64,000 nt of DNA, taken from Planctomycetaceae bacterium (GTDB lineage Bacteria > Planctomycetota > Planctomycetia > Pirellulales > Pirellulaceae). Within the stretch, counting starts at the first letter, position 1. Each line of letters opens with the position of its first letter. A model generated the notes under the pieces. That model worked only from the letters and a program-made list of their open reading frames with translations, searched no databases and was not told where the DNA came from. The translations under genes were made by a program, and so were the position numbers. The stretch covers positions 1 to 64,000 of the forward strand of contig JAAYDI010000065.1 of the NCBI GenBank assembly GCA_012729315.1, read 5' to 3'. Below, piece by piece: positions 54,180 through 62,421 of the stretch.

Positions 54180-54677
54180 TCGGGCGTCGACGTGGCCGCG
54201 AATCGCCGCCGAACCACGCGGTGTGCGGGAGGTACCGCACCCCTGGTGCAGGGTCGCCAACCTGACACAGGGTTCGCAGTGAGAAGTAAACATACGACGT
54301 GTCTCCCTCGGGCATGCCCAGTTTCGCAACCAACGGCACCACTTCCTGGCGTTGCGTTTCTCGCGTGGCGTACACGTCGCGTCGAAATGGCGTTGGCCCG
54401 AATGCCGGCACATAATTGCGCAGGCGTGGCTTTGGGGAGACGATGAAGTGTCTTTCCTTCGCGCTCGATCACCTCCGGACAAACGGTGGCATCCGCCTGT
54501 CCCAGGATGTACGCCGCGATCGTCTCCCGCCCCATTTCGATCAATCCGCTCCACGTAGTCTCTTCCACTTGATGTACCGCATCCCTCTGTTCGGCACCGT
54601 TCGAGCTGTTTGAGCAAGCAGCTTGGAAAAGACCTTGGCAGCCTTGCAGAACCGATCCTCAACTTCGATAATCATGA
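54180..54677 (-). pseudogene. ISKra4-family transposase, N-terminal remnant with frameshifts
   Basis: On the minus strand, ATG near 54675 opens a frame MIIEVEDRFCKAAKVFSKLL. After a frameshift another frame gives ETTWSGLIEMGRETIAAYIL and EREGKTLHRLPKATP, and after a second shift FRRDVYATRETQRQEVVPL followed by GMPEGDTSYV. These three pieces in order match the N-terminus of ISKra4 transposases. The rest, including the DDE catalytic part, is absent. No terminal repeats were identified. Confidence 0.65.
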
Positions 54678-55204
54678 CGTGGGCTCCTGTGGTAGGACAC
54701 TGAAACATGTTACTGATGCTTCAATGTCATGTCCTGGAGCCCTCTTCGCGCACACTTGACGTGACAAATGCGTGTCACTCTGTGTGGAATGGACAGGGCG
54801 CGGCAGCGCGCAATGGAGGTTACAACCAAATGGAGACCCGCGTCGCGTCGATGGGGCAAGCGCGGCTCGCCTCCTCCGTCCATCATGCCTGCCGGCCGCG
54901 GGAAACTGCCGACGGCTCCGTGCGCGCCGATGAAGTTGGCGACTGGCGCAACGTGCTGGCCCAAGCCCTCTCCGCCCTCTACCCCGCCGGCACCGACGAG
55001 AAGCGCTGGGTCGATGGCGTGTTGGCCTGCAAGAGAGGCTTGGGGTTCTGAGATCCTCATTACCTGACAACTGATACCACAAACACCACGACATGCGAGA
55101 CCTCACCGAGTCCGACCGACGATGAAGTTCGCGAGGCTTTTGCCCGGCTTCACGTCTGAGTCGATGAAGTACCAGCCGTCGCGCTGCGACGTTAGGAGGC
55201 GGTT
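54678..55204. other. Spacer before the ATPase operon, one weak small ORF
   Basis: A frame from an ATG at 54830 (GGAGG at 54815-54819) to 55051 would give a 73-residue protein ending in VLACKRGLGF, but composition is not convincing. The operon promoter should lie here. No promoter could be assigned. Confidence 0.3.
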
Positions 55205-56455
55205 ATGCTCCAAAACCTCTGTTTGCATGGATTCAAAAACTTTCGAGACGCCCGTTTGCCGTTGGGGAATCTCACCCTGTTGGTCGGGACGAATGCCTCC
55301 GGCAAGAGCAATCTGCGCGATGCCTTCCGGTTCCTTCACGGCATGTCGCGTGGGTACACGCTAGCCGAGATCATCGGCGAAAAGTGGATCGAAGGTGGCA
55401 CTCTTCAATGGAAAGGCATTCGGGGTGGAACCCGGGAGGCAACGTATTGCGGCCAGGCGACGTTCTTAATCGAAGCTACTCTGTCACCCCACGTCGGCGG
55501 CGGCACGTACAAGATCGAAGTCGAGGTTGGGGCCAACGGCAAGGCACCCCGCGTCATCAGGGAATCTCTCTGGGGTGGAGCGACCATGTATTTCGATTCG
55601 CACGACACGGACGACCCGCCCGCGCAGGAGGGGCCGCAGTATCTGTTCGTGCGCCTGCCCCGAGACGCAAGGAACCGGAAGCATGGGAAACGGCTGCGTT
55701 TCGTCTCCAGCCAGCCCGTGTTGTCGCAGATCACCGCCCATGATGAAGCCACGGCGGAGGTACGGTCTGTCGCCAAGCGGGTTATGCAGGCGCTGGGGTC
55801 GATGCGATTCCTCGACTTGGCCCCGGATGCGATGCGGATTCCGTCGCTGCCCGGCCAGGACATCCTGGGCGACCGGGGTGAGAACCTTTCATCCGTGCTC
55901 CAGTCGATTTGCGAGTCCGCGTCAACCAAGGCCGCAATCCTTGAATGGATTCGCGAACTGACCCCGCTCGATGTGACCGACTTCGAGTTTGTGTCGGATC
56001 AAACGGGCAAGATTCTGGTGACGCTGATCGAGTCCGGCGGGCAGAAGACCTCCGCCTACAGCGCCTCGGACGGGACACTGCGGTTCCTGGCAATGATTGC
56101 TGCGATGTTGGGCACCAAACCGGCGAAGTTCTACTTTTTCGAGGAACTGGAGAACGGCATTCACCCCACGCGATTGTACCTGCTGCTGCAACTCATCGAG
56201 CAGAAAGTTGCTGACGGCAAGATTCAGGTGGTGGCCACCTCACATTCGCCACAGTTGCTGGGCTTCCTGGGCGACAAGGCCCGAGCGGATGCCGCACTCG
56301 TTTACCGCTTGGAGAACCAGCCTGATGCCCGGATTCGCCGCATCGTGGAGATTCCGGAAGCCGACCGAGTGCTGCGTGATCAAGACTTGGCGCGGCTTCT
56401 TGCCTCGGGATGGTTGGAGGACGCGGTTGCTTTCTCAGAGGGGGCCGGCACATGA
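55205..56455 (+). CDS. OLD/RecF-like ATPase, first gene of a candidate defence pair
   Basis: 416 residues from the ATG at 55205, 5 nt after AGGAGG at 55194-55199. Begins MLQNLCLHGFKNFRDAR, then Walker A GTNASGKSN at 28-36, the SMC-like signature near SASDGTLRFLAM, Walker B KFYFFEELENGIHP at 308-321, and the H-loop VVATSHSPQLL at 342-352. This is the AAA-15/21 (ABC-type) ATPase shape used in OLD, AbiL and retron systems. It overlaps the TOPRIM-like gene by four bases (ATGA), implying coupled translation. The nuclease domain of OLD is absent, so the partner probably supplies it. Confidence 0.9.
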   Translation: MLQNLCLHGFKNFRDARLPLGNLTLLVGTNASGKSNLRDAFRFLHGMSRGYTLAEIIGEKWIEGGTLQWKGIRGGTREATYCGQATFLIEATLSPHVGGGTYKIEVEVGANGKAPRVIRESLWGGATMYFDSHDTDDPPAQEGPQYLFVRLPRDARNRKHGKRLRFVSSQPVLSQITAHDEATAEVRSVAKRVMQALGSMRFLDLAPDAMRIPSLPGQDILGDRGENLSSVLQSICESASTKAAILEWIRELTPLDVTDFEFVSDQTGKILVTLIESGGQKTSAYSASDGTLRFLAMIAAMLGTKPAKFYFFEELENGIHPTRLYLLLQLIEQKVADGKIQVVATSHSPQLLGFLGDKARADAALVYRLENQPDARIRRIVEIPEADRVLRDQDLARLLASGWLEDAVAFSEGAGT

Positions 56456-57027
56456 ACGTCTACGTCATTCCGGAGGACTTCCGCAAGGACCAATACATCC
56501 TGAAGCCCATTGTCAAGGCGATGCTGGCCGCCATCGGCAAGCCCCGAGCCAATGTGCGAGTCTGCCAGGATCCGCTGCTGGGAGGCGTCACGGAGGCCTT
56601 GAAGTGGGAACGGATTAAGGAAATCCTGGACCTCTATCGTGGCATGGTCCAGGTCTTCTTGCTGATTGTTGACCGCGATGGGCAGGATGGCCGGCAAATC
56701 GCGTTGAATACCCTGGAAAAGAAGGCCGTCGCGGCCTTGCCCGAGGACAGGATCTTCTTCGCCGAAAACGCCTGGCAGGAAGTTGAAGTCTGGCTGTTGG
56801 CCGGGCACGATTTGCCGAAGGCATGGAGTTGGCAGGATATCCGCCAGGATCCGAATCCCAAAGAAGCCTATTTTCTTCCGTTCGCTGAAAACCGAGGCGT
56901 CACCGACGAGCCGGGGCAGGGACGCAAGTCTCTCGCACGCGAGGCGGCCGGCAATTACGCGAAGATCCGTTCCCGTTGCACGGAAGATGTTGTCGCATTG
57001 GAAAAACGCCTGTCTAAGAGGATCTGA
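56452..57027 (+). CDS. TOPRIM-like protein, partner of the ATPase (RloB/AbiLii or DUF4276-like)
   Basis: 191 residues. Starts MNVYVIPEDFRKDQYIL with a Glu at position 8, then a strand FLLIVDRDGQDG with D74 and D76 (DxD), the layout of TOPRIM nucleases. It continues with FFAENAWQEVEVWLLAGHDLP, the ExWLLA segment found in DUF4276 and RloB-type proteins. With the ATPase upstream it fits two-gene abortive systems, in which the ATPase probably gates the nuclease-like partner. Whether it cuts DNA or RNA is unknown. Confidence 0.75.
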   Translation: MNVYVIPEDFRKDQYILKPIVKAMLAAIGKPRANVRVCQDPLLGGVTEALKWERIKEILDLYRGMVQVFLLIVDRDGQDGRQIALNTLEKKAVAALPEDRIFFAENAWQEVEVWLLAGHDLPKAWSWQDIRQDPNPKEAYFLPFAENRGVTDEPGQGRKSLAREAAGNYAKIRSRCTEDVVALEKRLSKRI

Positions 57028-57059
57028 ACCAGCATCGTTCAATCCCAGACAGTCACCAT

Positions 57060-57368
57060 TCTCCGCTTTGACGGGTGGCGCCGCGAGACGCGGTTTACCC
57101 TGGGCTTTGGAGTGTAACGCCTTCGGCGTACTCCGCGGCTCGACCGACATGTTCTCGGGCATGCGTACCCACGGGTGGCGCCGCGAGGCGCGGCTTACCC
57201 TGGGCTGTGTTAGGGGCGCCGCGCTACGGCTCAAGACGACATTTCGCGTGGCGCGAATAGGTCACGAAACGTGACTTCTGTCGACACACGAACAAAACGT
57301 GATTGCTGCCACGATACGAGTTGCTTTTCACATGCATGTGGCGCAAGTATTGCAACCGGAGGGTCTAC
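57060..57368 (+). repeat. Dispersed palindromic repeat, copy A (full composite)
   Basis: Contains the hairpin GTAACGCCTTCGGCGTAC, two iterations of the GGGTGGCGCCGCGAG unit (near 57074 and 57173), GGGGCGCCGCGCTACGGC and the palindrome GTCACGAAACGTGAC. It is the longest copy; B, C and D are partial. It lies directly downstream of the TOPRIM-like gene. Confidence 0.8.
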
Positions 57369-57374
57369 TTCGCG

Positions 57375-57515
57375 CGGAACACGCACGGTCTTGCCATAGA
57401 TGATTGCCACCACCGTGCGACGCGCTCGTGGATCACGCGCCTCGACTTCCTCGGCGAGCCAGTCGAACACGACCTTTTTGGCGTTGACCTCTTTACCTTC
57501 GACCTCCCGCGTGGG
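57375..57515 (-). pseudogene. Second ISKra4-like transposase remnant
   Basis: A minus-strand frame here contains EGKEVNAKKVVFDWLAEEVE followed by ARDPRARRTVVAI. The VFxxLxxxVxxRDPxxRRxxV pattern matches the middle of ISKra4 transposases just before the catalytic region. It is bounded by repeat DNA at one side and by unrelated sequence at the other, so only about 45 residues are left. It cannot belong to the other remnant, because its order on the minus strand is wrong. Confidence 0.45.
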
Positions 57516-57535
57516 ACGGTGAAAGGCTGGAGATT

Positions 57536-57660
57536 CATGTCTGCTGTGATCCCTTCGGAATCGTGAAGCAGAAGATGTTGTAGGTGTTGCTGAAGAACTG
57601 GGCGGAAAACGGATGTTCCTTCTGGTCTCCAGAGAAACGCACGGCAACTTCTGGGTACAA
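57536..57660 (-). other. Unassigned protein-like fragment
   Basis: One minus-strand frame reads SGDQKEHPFSAQFFSNTYNI and then FCFTIPKGSQQT before a stop. It looks protein-like but has no start or recognised family. Possibly the end of a gene destroyed by the nearby insertions. Confidence 0.25.
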
Positions 57661-57739
57661 TGGCGCCGGCTCTTTGGCGCGTCGTGTTCACACGGCGCTG
57701 ATTCCTGTCGTCGCGGTAGTGTTTTGAAGGGTAGTCGCC

Positions 57740-58099
57740 ATGTATAAACTGCCGAAAGACTTCGACACTGCTTTCTTCGTCGGCAAAACGTTGGAAGTCG
57801 TATTGTTCAGCGAGAACACCGTTTCATTTGGATTCGGCGACCGAGTATCGGTCACTGCGATGTCGTCCCTACAGCATCAGTTTCCCGCGGAAACCGATCA
57901 GTCGAATGTGCAAACCGTCCCTCTGAGCGAATCGAAACTGATGCAGTTGCCTGGCCATGTCGTCACGCACGCGACTGGCGACGAGAATGGTACGCTCACG
58001 ATCGTCTTCGATAATGGGCATGTATTGAGATTCTTCGACGACGACCCGCATTATGAGTGCTATTCAATCAGTGATGGTAAACGCGAGATTTATGTTTAG
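57740..58099 (+). CDS. Orphan DUF6188-like small protein
   Basis: 119 residues, ATG at 57740, weak purine-rich site (GAAGGG) 8 nt upstream. Beta-rich: GKTLEVVLFSENTVSFGFGD, then TLTIVFDNGHVLRFFDDDP and HYECYSISDGKREIYV at the end. The FDNGHxLRFxDDxPxYECY pattern recalls DUF6188 proteins, which often occur as orphan immunity-like genes. It is the last gene before the right 36-bp repeat. Function unknown. Confidence 0.6.
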   Translation: MYKLPKDFDTAFFVGKTLEVVLFSENTVSFGFGDRVSVTAMSSLQHQFPAETDQSNVQTVPLSESKLMQLPGHVVTHATGDENGTLTIVFDNGHVLRFFDDDPHYECYSISDGKREIYV

Positions 58100-58169
58100 C
58101 GCTCGCGCGTGGGGTCACAACACTGTGCGGCGTGTAAAGACGGCGATCGCCAGCGGGTGAGCAGGCCGA

Positions 58170-58205
58170 GCGTGCTGCTGCAGCGCGCCCAGCTGCGCTG
58201 ACCCG
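58170..58205 (+). repeat. 36-bp direct repeat, right copy (candidate attR)
   Basis: Exact copy of 53428-53463. Here it is not part of a functional gene: the upstream sequence does not continue the cytochrome b frame, which fits a duplicated target segment at the far edge of an inserted island. Confidence 0.85.
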
Positions 58206-58506
58206 TCAGCAGCGTCATGGTGTGACGTGCTCGCGGCTTTGCCGCTTGACGTTGGACGATTCGAATGGCGCGAGCGTGTCACACCCTACGCCTACATCCA
58301 TTCCGGACATGCCCCCCCTCGGGATGGGGTCCGGCAAACTGTGGCCGCAATCCTTGCCAGGATTTTCTCGCTTCTCTGGATTGCCGGGGCGAAAGTGGCT
58401 CTTCGAGAAACCATGCAGCCGAGTCGGTGGACGACCCGATGAATGGTGGGACGATCAAGTGTCTGTTCGTCTACTTGGATTGTGCGCAATCGACGGTGAT
58501 ACGCTC
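58206..58506. other. Spacer to the right of the island, no gene
   Basis: About 300 bp between the right repeat and the next gene. In-frame extensions of the next gene run back to 58222 but read as improbable protein. No repeat or terminator recognised. Confidence 0.5.
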
Positions 58507-59316
58507 ATGTGGTGCGGTGCCTGCCAGCAAGACGTTCCGGGGGTTGTTACCTCGTCACAGGAACCCAAGGTCTGCTGTGCCCGGTGCGGTCAGCCGATGC
58601 CGGGGGCCGGTGTCGACCGCAACAGGTTATCGGCGCCGCACTTTGCGTTTCCGGTGGACGAGCCATGTTTCGCCGCGTCAGGTTCTGGCGTGGGGACGGC
58701 CGACACGGAGGAGTTCCCGGAGTTCGTCGAGCTGGAGAACTGGGACTTCGAAGAGACGATTCGGCACGCGCGGCAACTGGTGCGAAGCGTCACCAGTGAT
58801 CTGGACGCGGACGCTGGCGTTGCCTCGAGCGAACCACTGAGCGCGGAGCCGCAGGTCGATTCCGAACCGTCGGCTGCGGCCAGCCAGTCAGCCGGCCGCG
58901 CGGGCGGTACGGTCGCCTGGCTGATCCTGGCCATTGGTCTGGGCGTTTTCACCTGCGGCGCGGCACTGATCGGACTGGCGCTGGTCCGGCATTCCACGCC
59001 GCTCTGGCAACTGGGGTTGCCCATGGTGCTCAGCGGGCAGGTGGCCGTGTTGTTCGTCGTAATCTGGCAACTGGAGGTTGTCTGGCACGGCAATCGTGCG
59101 ACGTTCGTCGCGCTGCATGCGCTGGACGAACAGCTGCGGCAGCTGCGTCAGCACGACGCGCCGGACCCGGCCGATTATATGTCGGTGCCGGCCGGTCCGG
59201 AGCGATCCGGGTCAGGCGGCACGACTTCTGCCGGTGCCGCCGCTTCCAACAGCGGTGCGAGCAAGCGGGCGGCCTCGGGCCCGCCCAGTTGGGCAGCCCG
59301 GCCGAGGAACCGGTAA
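58507..59316 (+). CDS. Zinc-ribbon membrane protein
   Basis: 269 residues from the ATG at 58507. The N-terminal MWCGACQQDVPGV and VCCARCGQPMPG form a four-cysteine zinc ribbon. A soluble stretch to about 130 follows, then two membrane helices (VAWLILAIGLGVFTCGAALI and LPMVLSGQVAVLFVVIWQL) and a helix ending LDEQLRQLRQHD. The last 45 residues are low-complexity and lie over the 3' end of the convergent TPR gene, giving a 142-bp tail-to-tail overlap. Function unknown. Confidence 0.65.
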   Translation: MWCGACQQDVPGVVTSSQEPKVCCARCGQPMPGAGVDRNRLSAPHFAFPVDEPCFAASGSGVGTADTEEFPEFVELENWDFEETIRHARQLVRSVTSDLDADAGVASSEPLSAEPQVDSEPSAAASQSAGRAGGTVAWLILAIGLGVFTCGAALIGLALVRHSTPLWQLGLPMVLSGQVAVLFVVIWQLEVVWHGNRATFVALHALDEQLRQLRQHDAPDPADYMSVPAGPERSGSGGTTSAGAAASNSGASKRAASGPPSWAARPRNR

Positions 59317-60203
59317 GCGCGCTCATGTTCGCCATCCGCGTAGAGCATCATGCCGACCAGGAACAGCAGGTCGGCGTCATCGGGATTGGCCAGTGCCTTG
59401 TTGGCGACCGACTCCAGGTGCGACTCTTTGGCCAGATGGTTGTCGCGGTAGATGTCCTCCAGGCGGAACTCGGACTTCACGTACGAGGCGTCCAGTTCCA
59501 GCGCGATCTTGAGTGCCCGGGTGGCGGTCCGGTGCTGATTGATCGTGAGCAGGGCGAAGCCTTCCCGCACATAGGCATCGACCAGGTCGGGTGCTGTCTC
59601 GATGGCCGACTTGTAGTACTGGCGTGCGGTGTGGAATTCCTGTTTGGCGAAGCGCGCGTCGCCGAGCTGGATGAGCCGTCTGGCTCGCTCGCGCGCTTCC
59701 GGGTTGCTTTTGCGCAGTTTGTCAGCGATCTCCGCTGCCGTCTGTCCGTTGTCGGACGGATCGGGCCCGACCGGCGGCACTGGCGGCACGACCTGCGGAT
59801 TGCGATGGATGCCCAGGAACCGTTCCATGGCCAGTGGCCCGTAGTTCAGTTCTCCCGGCACGTAGGTTGGCGGCAGATAGTAGGCGGTCGAATTGGTAGC
59901 CGGATCGTAGTAGATGCCGCCGTACCCGTAGTTCCACAGCGGATCGTACACGTAGTAGGGGTAGACGTAGGGGTAGATGTAGAATGGAGGCCGGTAGTAC
60001 CGCGGTCCGGGACCGTGATGTCGCGGTCCGCTATTGTGATCGCGTGTGGGACCTCGATCACCGCGCGACGGCGCAGGGGTACGGCTGGCGCTGCCGCCCG
60101 GGAAGCTCCCCGAGTAGAATCCGGGCCGCTGAGCATCGGCGGCGGGCGCAAGCCACAGCAGCAACGCGGTGGCGAGCAGCGGGCGGGAGATAGACTTGAA
60201 CAT
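59175..60203 (-). CDS. Secreted TPR-repeat protein
   Basis: 342 residues from the ATG at 60201-60203. Signal peptide LLATALLLWLAPAADA, then a Gly/Pro/Tyr-rich region (PPFYIYPYVYPYYVYDPLWN). From about 170 it has TPR helices (ARRLIQLGDARFAKQEFHTA, ARQYYKSAIETAPDLVDAYV, FALLTINQHRTATRALKIAL, LFLVGMMLYADGEHERAYRF). Such proteins act as envelope scaffolds; the target is unknown. Its 3' end overlaps the convergent zinc-ribbon gene. Confidence 0.8.
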   Translation of the reverse strand: MFKSISRPLLATALLLWLAPAADAQRPGFYSGSFPGGSASRTPAPSRGDRGPTRDHNSGPRHHGPGPRYYRPPFYIYPYVYPYYVYDPLWNYGYGGIYYDPATNSTAYYLPPTYVPGELNYGPLAMERFLGIHRNPQVVPPVPPVGPDPSDNGQTAAEIADKLRKSNPEARERARRLIQLGDARFAKQEFHTARQYYKSAIETAPDLVDAYVREGFALLTINQHRTATRALKIALELDASYVKSEFRLEDIYRDNHLAKESHLESVANKALANPDDADLLFLVGMMLYADGEHERAYRFLGRAAQLGGPEAARLLAPLLEAAAPAEVVPPDPDRSGPAGTDI

Positions 60204-60394
60204 CGCTTCGACTCCTCTTGGCATGTCGGGCCTGCGCGCACTACACGACGGCACCACACGACACGTGCTGCGCTGATTATGCACGTGCGGCAACCGGTCG
60301 GTTGGCACATCGAGTCGTCGCAGCAGAACCGAACCCCAGATCACTCTCCCCGCCACCAGTTATTATCGAACGGGCGGGCAGATCCGGCAATGAC

Positions 60395-60802
60395 TTAAAC
60401 CCTGCCGTACCGTTCGAAGATCTGTTCGATGTGGCGGATTAGCGGCAGGACGAGCACCCAGACGAACCCAAGGCAGAAGCCGGACAGTTCCGCCAGGACG
60501 GTCCACGAGAAGTCGCCGACCGCGAAACGGGGGTGCGCGACCAGGTCTGTCACCGCGCCGGCGATCCCGCACACAGCGGACCAGGCGATGGCGACGGCCA
60601 GCACATCAGTGACCGACTCGGGTGTCCGTTTCCGCTCGTGCGGCGGCCGGAGGATCGCGGCCATCGCGATGGCTCCCACCCACACGAACAGACTCAGCGG
60701 TCCGAGCAACAGGGTGACGCCGAGCCACAGCGTCAGGAGGGACATGAGCAACAGCAGTTCCGAAGCTGTGCCCGCTCTGGCTGCCACGGCGTGTCGCGAC
60801 AT
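60395..60802 (-). CDS. Small membrane protein, 135 aa
   Basis: ATG at 60800-60802. Three to four hydrophobic segments: LLLLMSLLTLWLGVTLLLGP, LFVWVGAIAMAAIL, VLAVAIAWSAVCGIAGAV and FCLGFVWVLVLPLIRHI. Basic loop RPPHERKRTPES between the second and third. Family not recognised. It lies 11 bp downstream of the glyS stop on the same strand, so it may be co-transcribed with it. Confidence 0.7.
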   Translation of the reverse strand: MSRHAVAARAGTASELLLLMSLLTLWLGVTLLLGPLSLFVWVGAIAMAAILRPPHERKRTPESVTDVLAVAIAWSAVCGIAGAVTDLVAHPRFAVGDFSWTVLAELSGFCLGFVWVLVLPLIRHIEQIFERYGRV

Positions 60803-60813
60803 GCTGAAACTCC

Positions 60814-62421
60814 TTATCTCAGCAGTTGTTGCAGTTCAGCCACACAATCATCTACGTGGATGCGCCACTGGTTGAGCGAATCGCGGTCGCGGATCGTGAT
60901 GGTACGATCTTTGAGCGTCTGGCCATCGATTGTCAGGCAGTACGGCGTCCCGGCCTCATCCTGCCGGCGATAGCGTCGTCCGACCGCTCCTTTTTCGTCG
61001 TAGAACACGGGGAAATGCGGCTTGAGCGCCGCGTAGACCTCCTGCGCGATCTCCGGCATGCCGTCCTTCCGGACGAGCGGGAACACGGCGGCTTTGAGTG
61101 GGGCCAGTCGCGGGTGCAGGCGCAGCACGGTGCGCGCCTGCATCACGCCGTTCTCGTCCGGCGCTTCGTCCTCGGTGTAGGCTTCGCACAGAAAGGCCAG
61201 CGTGGCCCGATCGGCACCTGCCGACGGCTCCACCACGTGCGGAATGAACCGCTCGCCTGTCAGGTCATCGCGGTAGGTGAGGTCCTTGCCACTGCCGCGC
61301 CAGCGGGGTTTGCCGTCGGCATCCCGTTCCAGGGCCAGCGGGCAGGTGGCCGGGTCGAGTTTGCCTTCCATGTGGCTCCGCAAGTCGAAATCGCCGCGAT
61401 GGGCGATCCCCTCGAGTTCCCCGAACTCGCCGGGCGGCAGGAAGGGGTACGCGTACTCGATGTCGGCTGTGCCGGTCGAATAGTGACTCAGTTCTTCACG
61501 GTCATGCTCGCGCAGCCGCAGCCGTTCGCCGGCCAGCCCCAGGTCGGTATACCACTTGAGCCGCCGGTCGCGCCAGTACTGATACCACTGCTGCGACTGG
61601 CTCGGATGGCAGAAGAACTCGATCTCCATCTGTTCGAATTCTCGCGAGCGGAAGGTGAAATTGCGGGGTGTGATTTCGTTCCGGAAGCTCTTGCCGATCT
61701 GAGCGATCCCGAAGGGGACCCGCACGCGCGTGCTGTCGACGACGTTCCGGAAGTTGACGAAGATACCCTGGGCCGTCTCCGGCCGCAGGAAGGCCGAACT
61801 TTCTTCCCCCCCCAAGGCCCCGACGTAGGTCTTGAACATCAGGTTGAATTCGCGCGGCTCGGTGAGCGTACCGAGCGTCCGGGCATCGGGACCGAGCACC
61901 TGGGACAGATCCGTCACCTCGGGCAGCGCCCGGAAGTCGCCGTCCCAGCTCAGTTGGTCGGCGTCCTTGGCCCGCAAATGGAAGAACTTGAGGGCCCGGT
62001 GCTCAACGTCCGCCTGCTCCTGAGCCACTTCCGCCACTGTCGTCACGAAGATCCGCTGCCCTTTGGCCGTCACCCACCGGCCGCGAACCTGGTCGTGGCG
62101 GTATCGCCGCTTCGACTCGCGGCAGTCGACCATATAGTCGTGAAACAGATCGTAGTGTCCGGAGCACTTCCAGACCTGCGGATGCATGATGATCGTGCAG
62201 TCCAAGCCGGTCATTTCGTAGGGCGCGGGGGCACCAGGCGCGACGGACAGCTCATTGTGCCCCGTGACCATGTCGTGCCACCACGCTTCCCGCACGTTGC
62301 GCTTCAATTCCACACCCAGTGGACCGTAATCCCAGAAGCCGTTGAGGCCCCCGTAGATCTCGCTCGACTGAAACAGAAACCCGCGCCGTCGGCACAACGA
62401 TACCAGCTTATCCATTTCCAT
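60814..62421 (-). CDS. glyS: Glycyl-tRNA synthetase, dimeric (alpha2) type
   Basis: 535 residues from the ATG at 62419-62421 (an ATG at 62415 is also possible). Class II enzyme joining glycine to tRNA-Gly. Visible: KLVSLCRRRGFLFQSSEIYG, GLNGFWDYGPLGVELKRNV, FRNEITPRNFTFRSREFEQM (motif 2), STRVRVPFGIAQIGKSF, ELEGIAHRGDFDLRSH, and the C-terminal anticodon domain ending in RIHVDDCVAELQQLL. This is the eukaryote/archaea-like alpha2 form used by part of the bacteria, not the alpha2-beta2 form. Divergent from the thioredoxin gene across 148 bp. Confidence 0.95.
   Translation of the reverse strand: MEMDKLVSLCRRRGFLFQSSEIYGGLNGFWDYGPLGVELKRNVREAWWHDMVTGHNELSVAPGAPAPYEMTGLDCTIIMHPQVWKCSGHYDLFHDYMVDCRESKRRYRHDQVRGRWVTAKGQRIFVTTVAEVAQEQADVEHRALKFFHLRAKDADQLSWDGDFRALPEVTDLSQVLGPDARTLGTLTEPREFNLMFKTYVGALGGEESSAFLRPETAQGIFVNFRNVVDSTRVRVPFGIAQIGKSFRNEITPRNFTFRSREFEQMEIEFFCHPSQSQQWYQYWRDRRLKWYTDLGLAGERLRLREHDREELSHYSTGTADIEYAYPFLPPGEFGELEGIAHRGDFDLRSHMEGKLDPATCPLALERDADGKPRWRGSGKDLTYRDDLTGERFIPHVVEPSAGADRATLAFLCEAYTEDEAPDENGVMQARTVLRLHPRLAPLKAAVFPLVRKDGMPEIAQEVYAALKPHFPVFYDEKGAVGRRYRRQDEAGTPYCLTIDGQTLKDRTITIRDRDSLNQWRIHVDDCVAELQQLLR

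Larger units (their letters stand above)
53464..58169. mobile_element. Candidate genomic island carrying a defence-like ATPase/TOPRIM pair
   Basis: Accessory segment between exact 36-bp direct repeats. It contains an IS66-like remnant, two orphan small proteins, two ISKra4-like transposase remnants, an OLD-like ATPase/TOPRIM operon and a composite palindromic repeat. It looks less GC-rich than the flanks in its spacer parts. No integrase, relaxase or intact transposase is visible, so it would be immobile or mobilised in trans. The boundaries rest on the repeats; the mobile history is inferred. Confidence 0.65.

Noticed and set aside
54128-54568. A separate minus-strand gene
   Set aside because: The frame contains only the middle third of the ISKra4 remnant; read with the neighbouring frames it is a frameshifted transposase.
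54707-55051. Possible small plus-strand gene before the ATPase operon
   Set aside because: Composition and lack of any family resemblance; only a weak start site at 54830, so listed as spacer.
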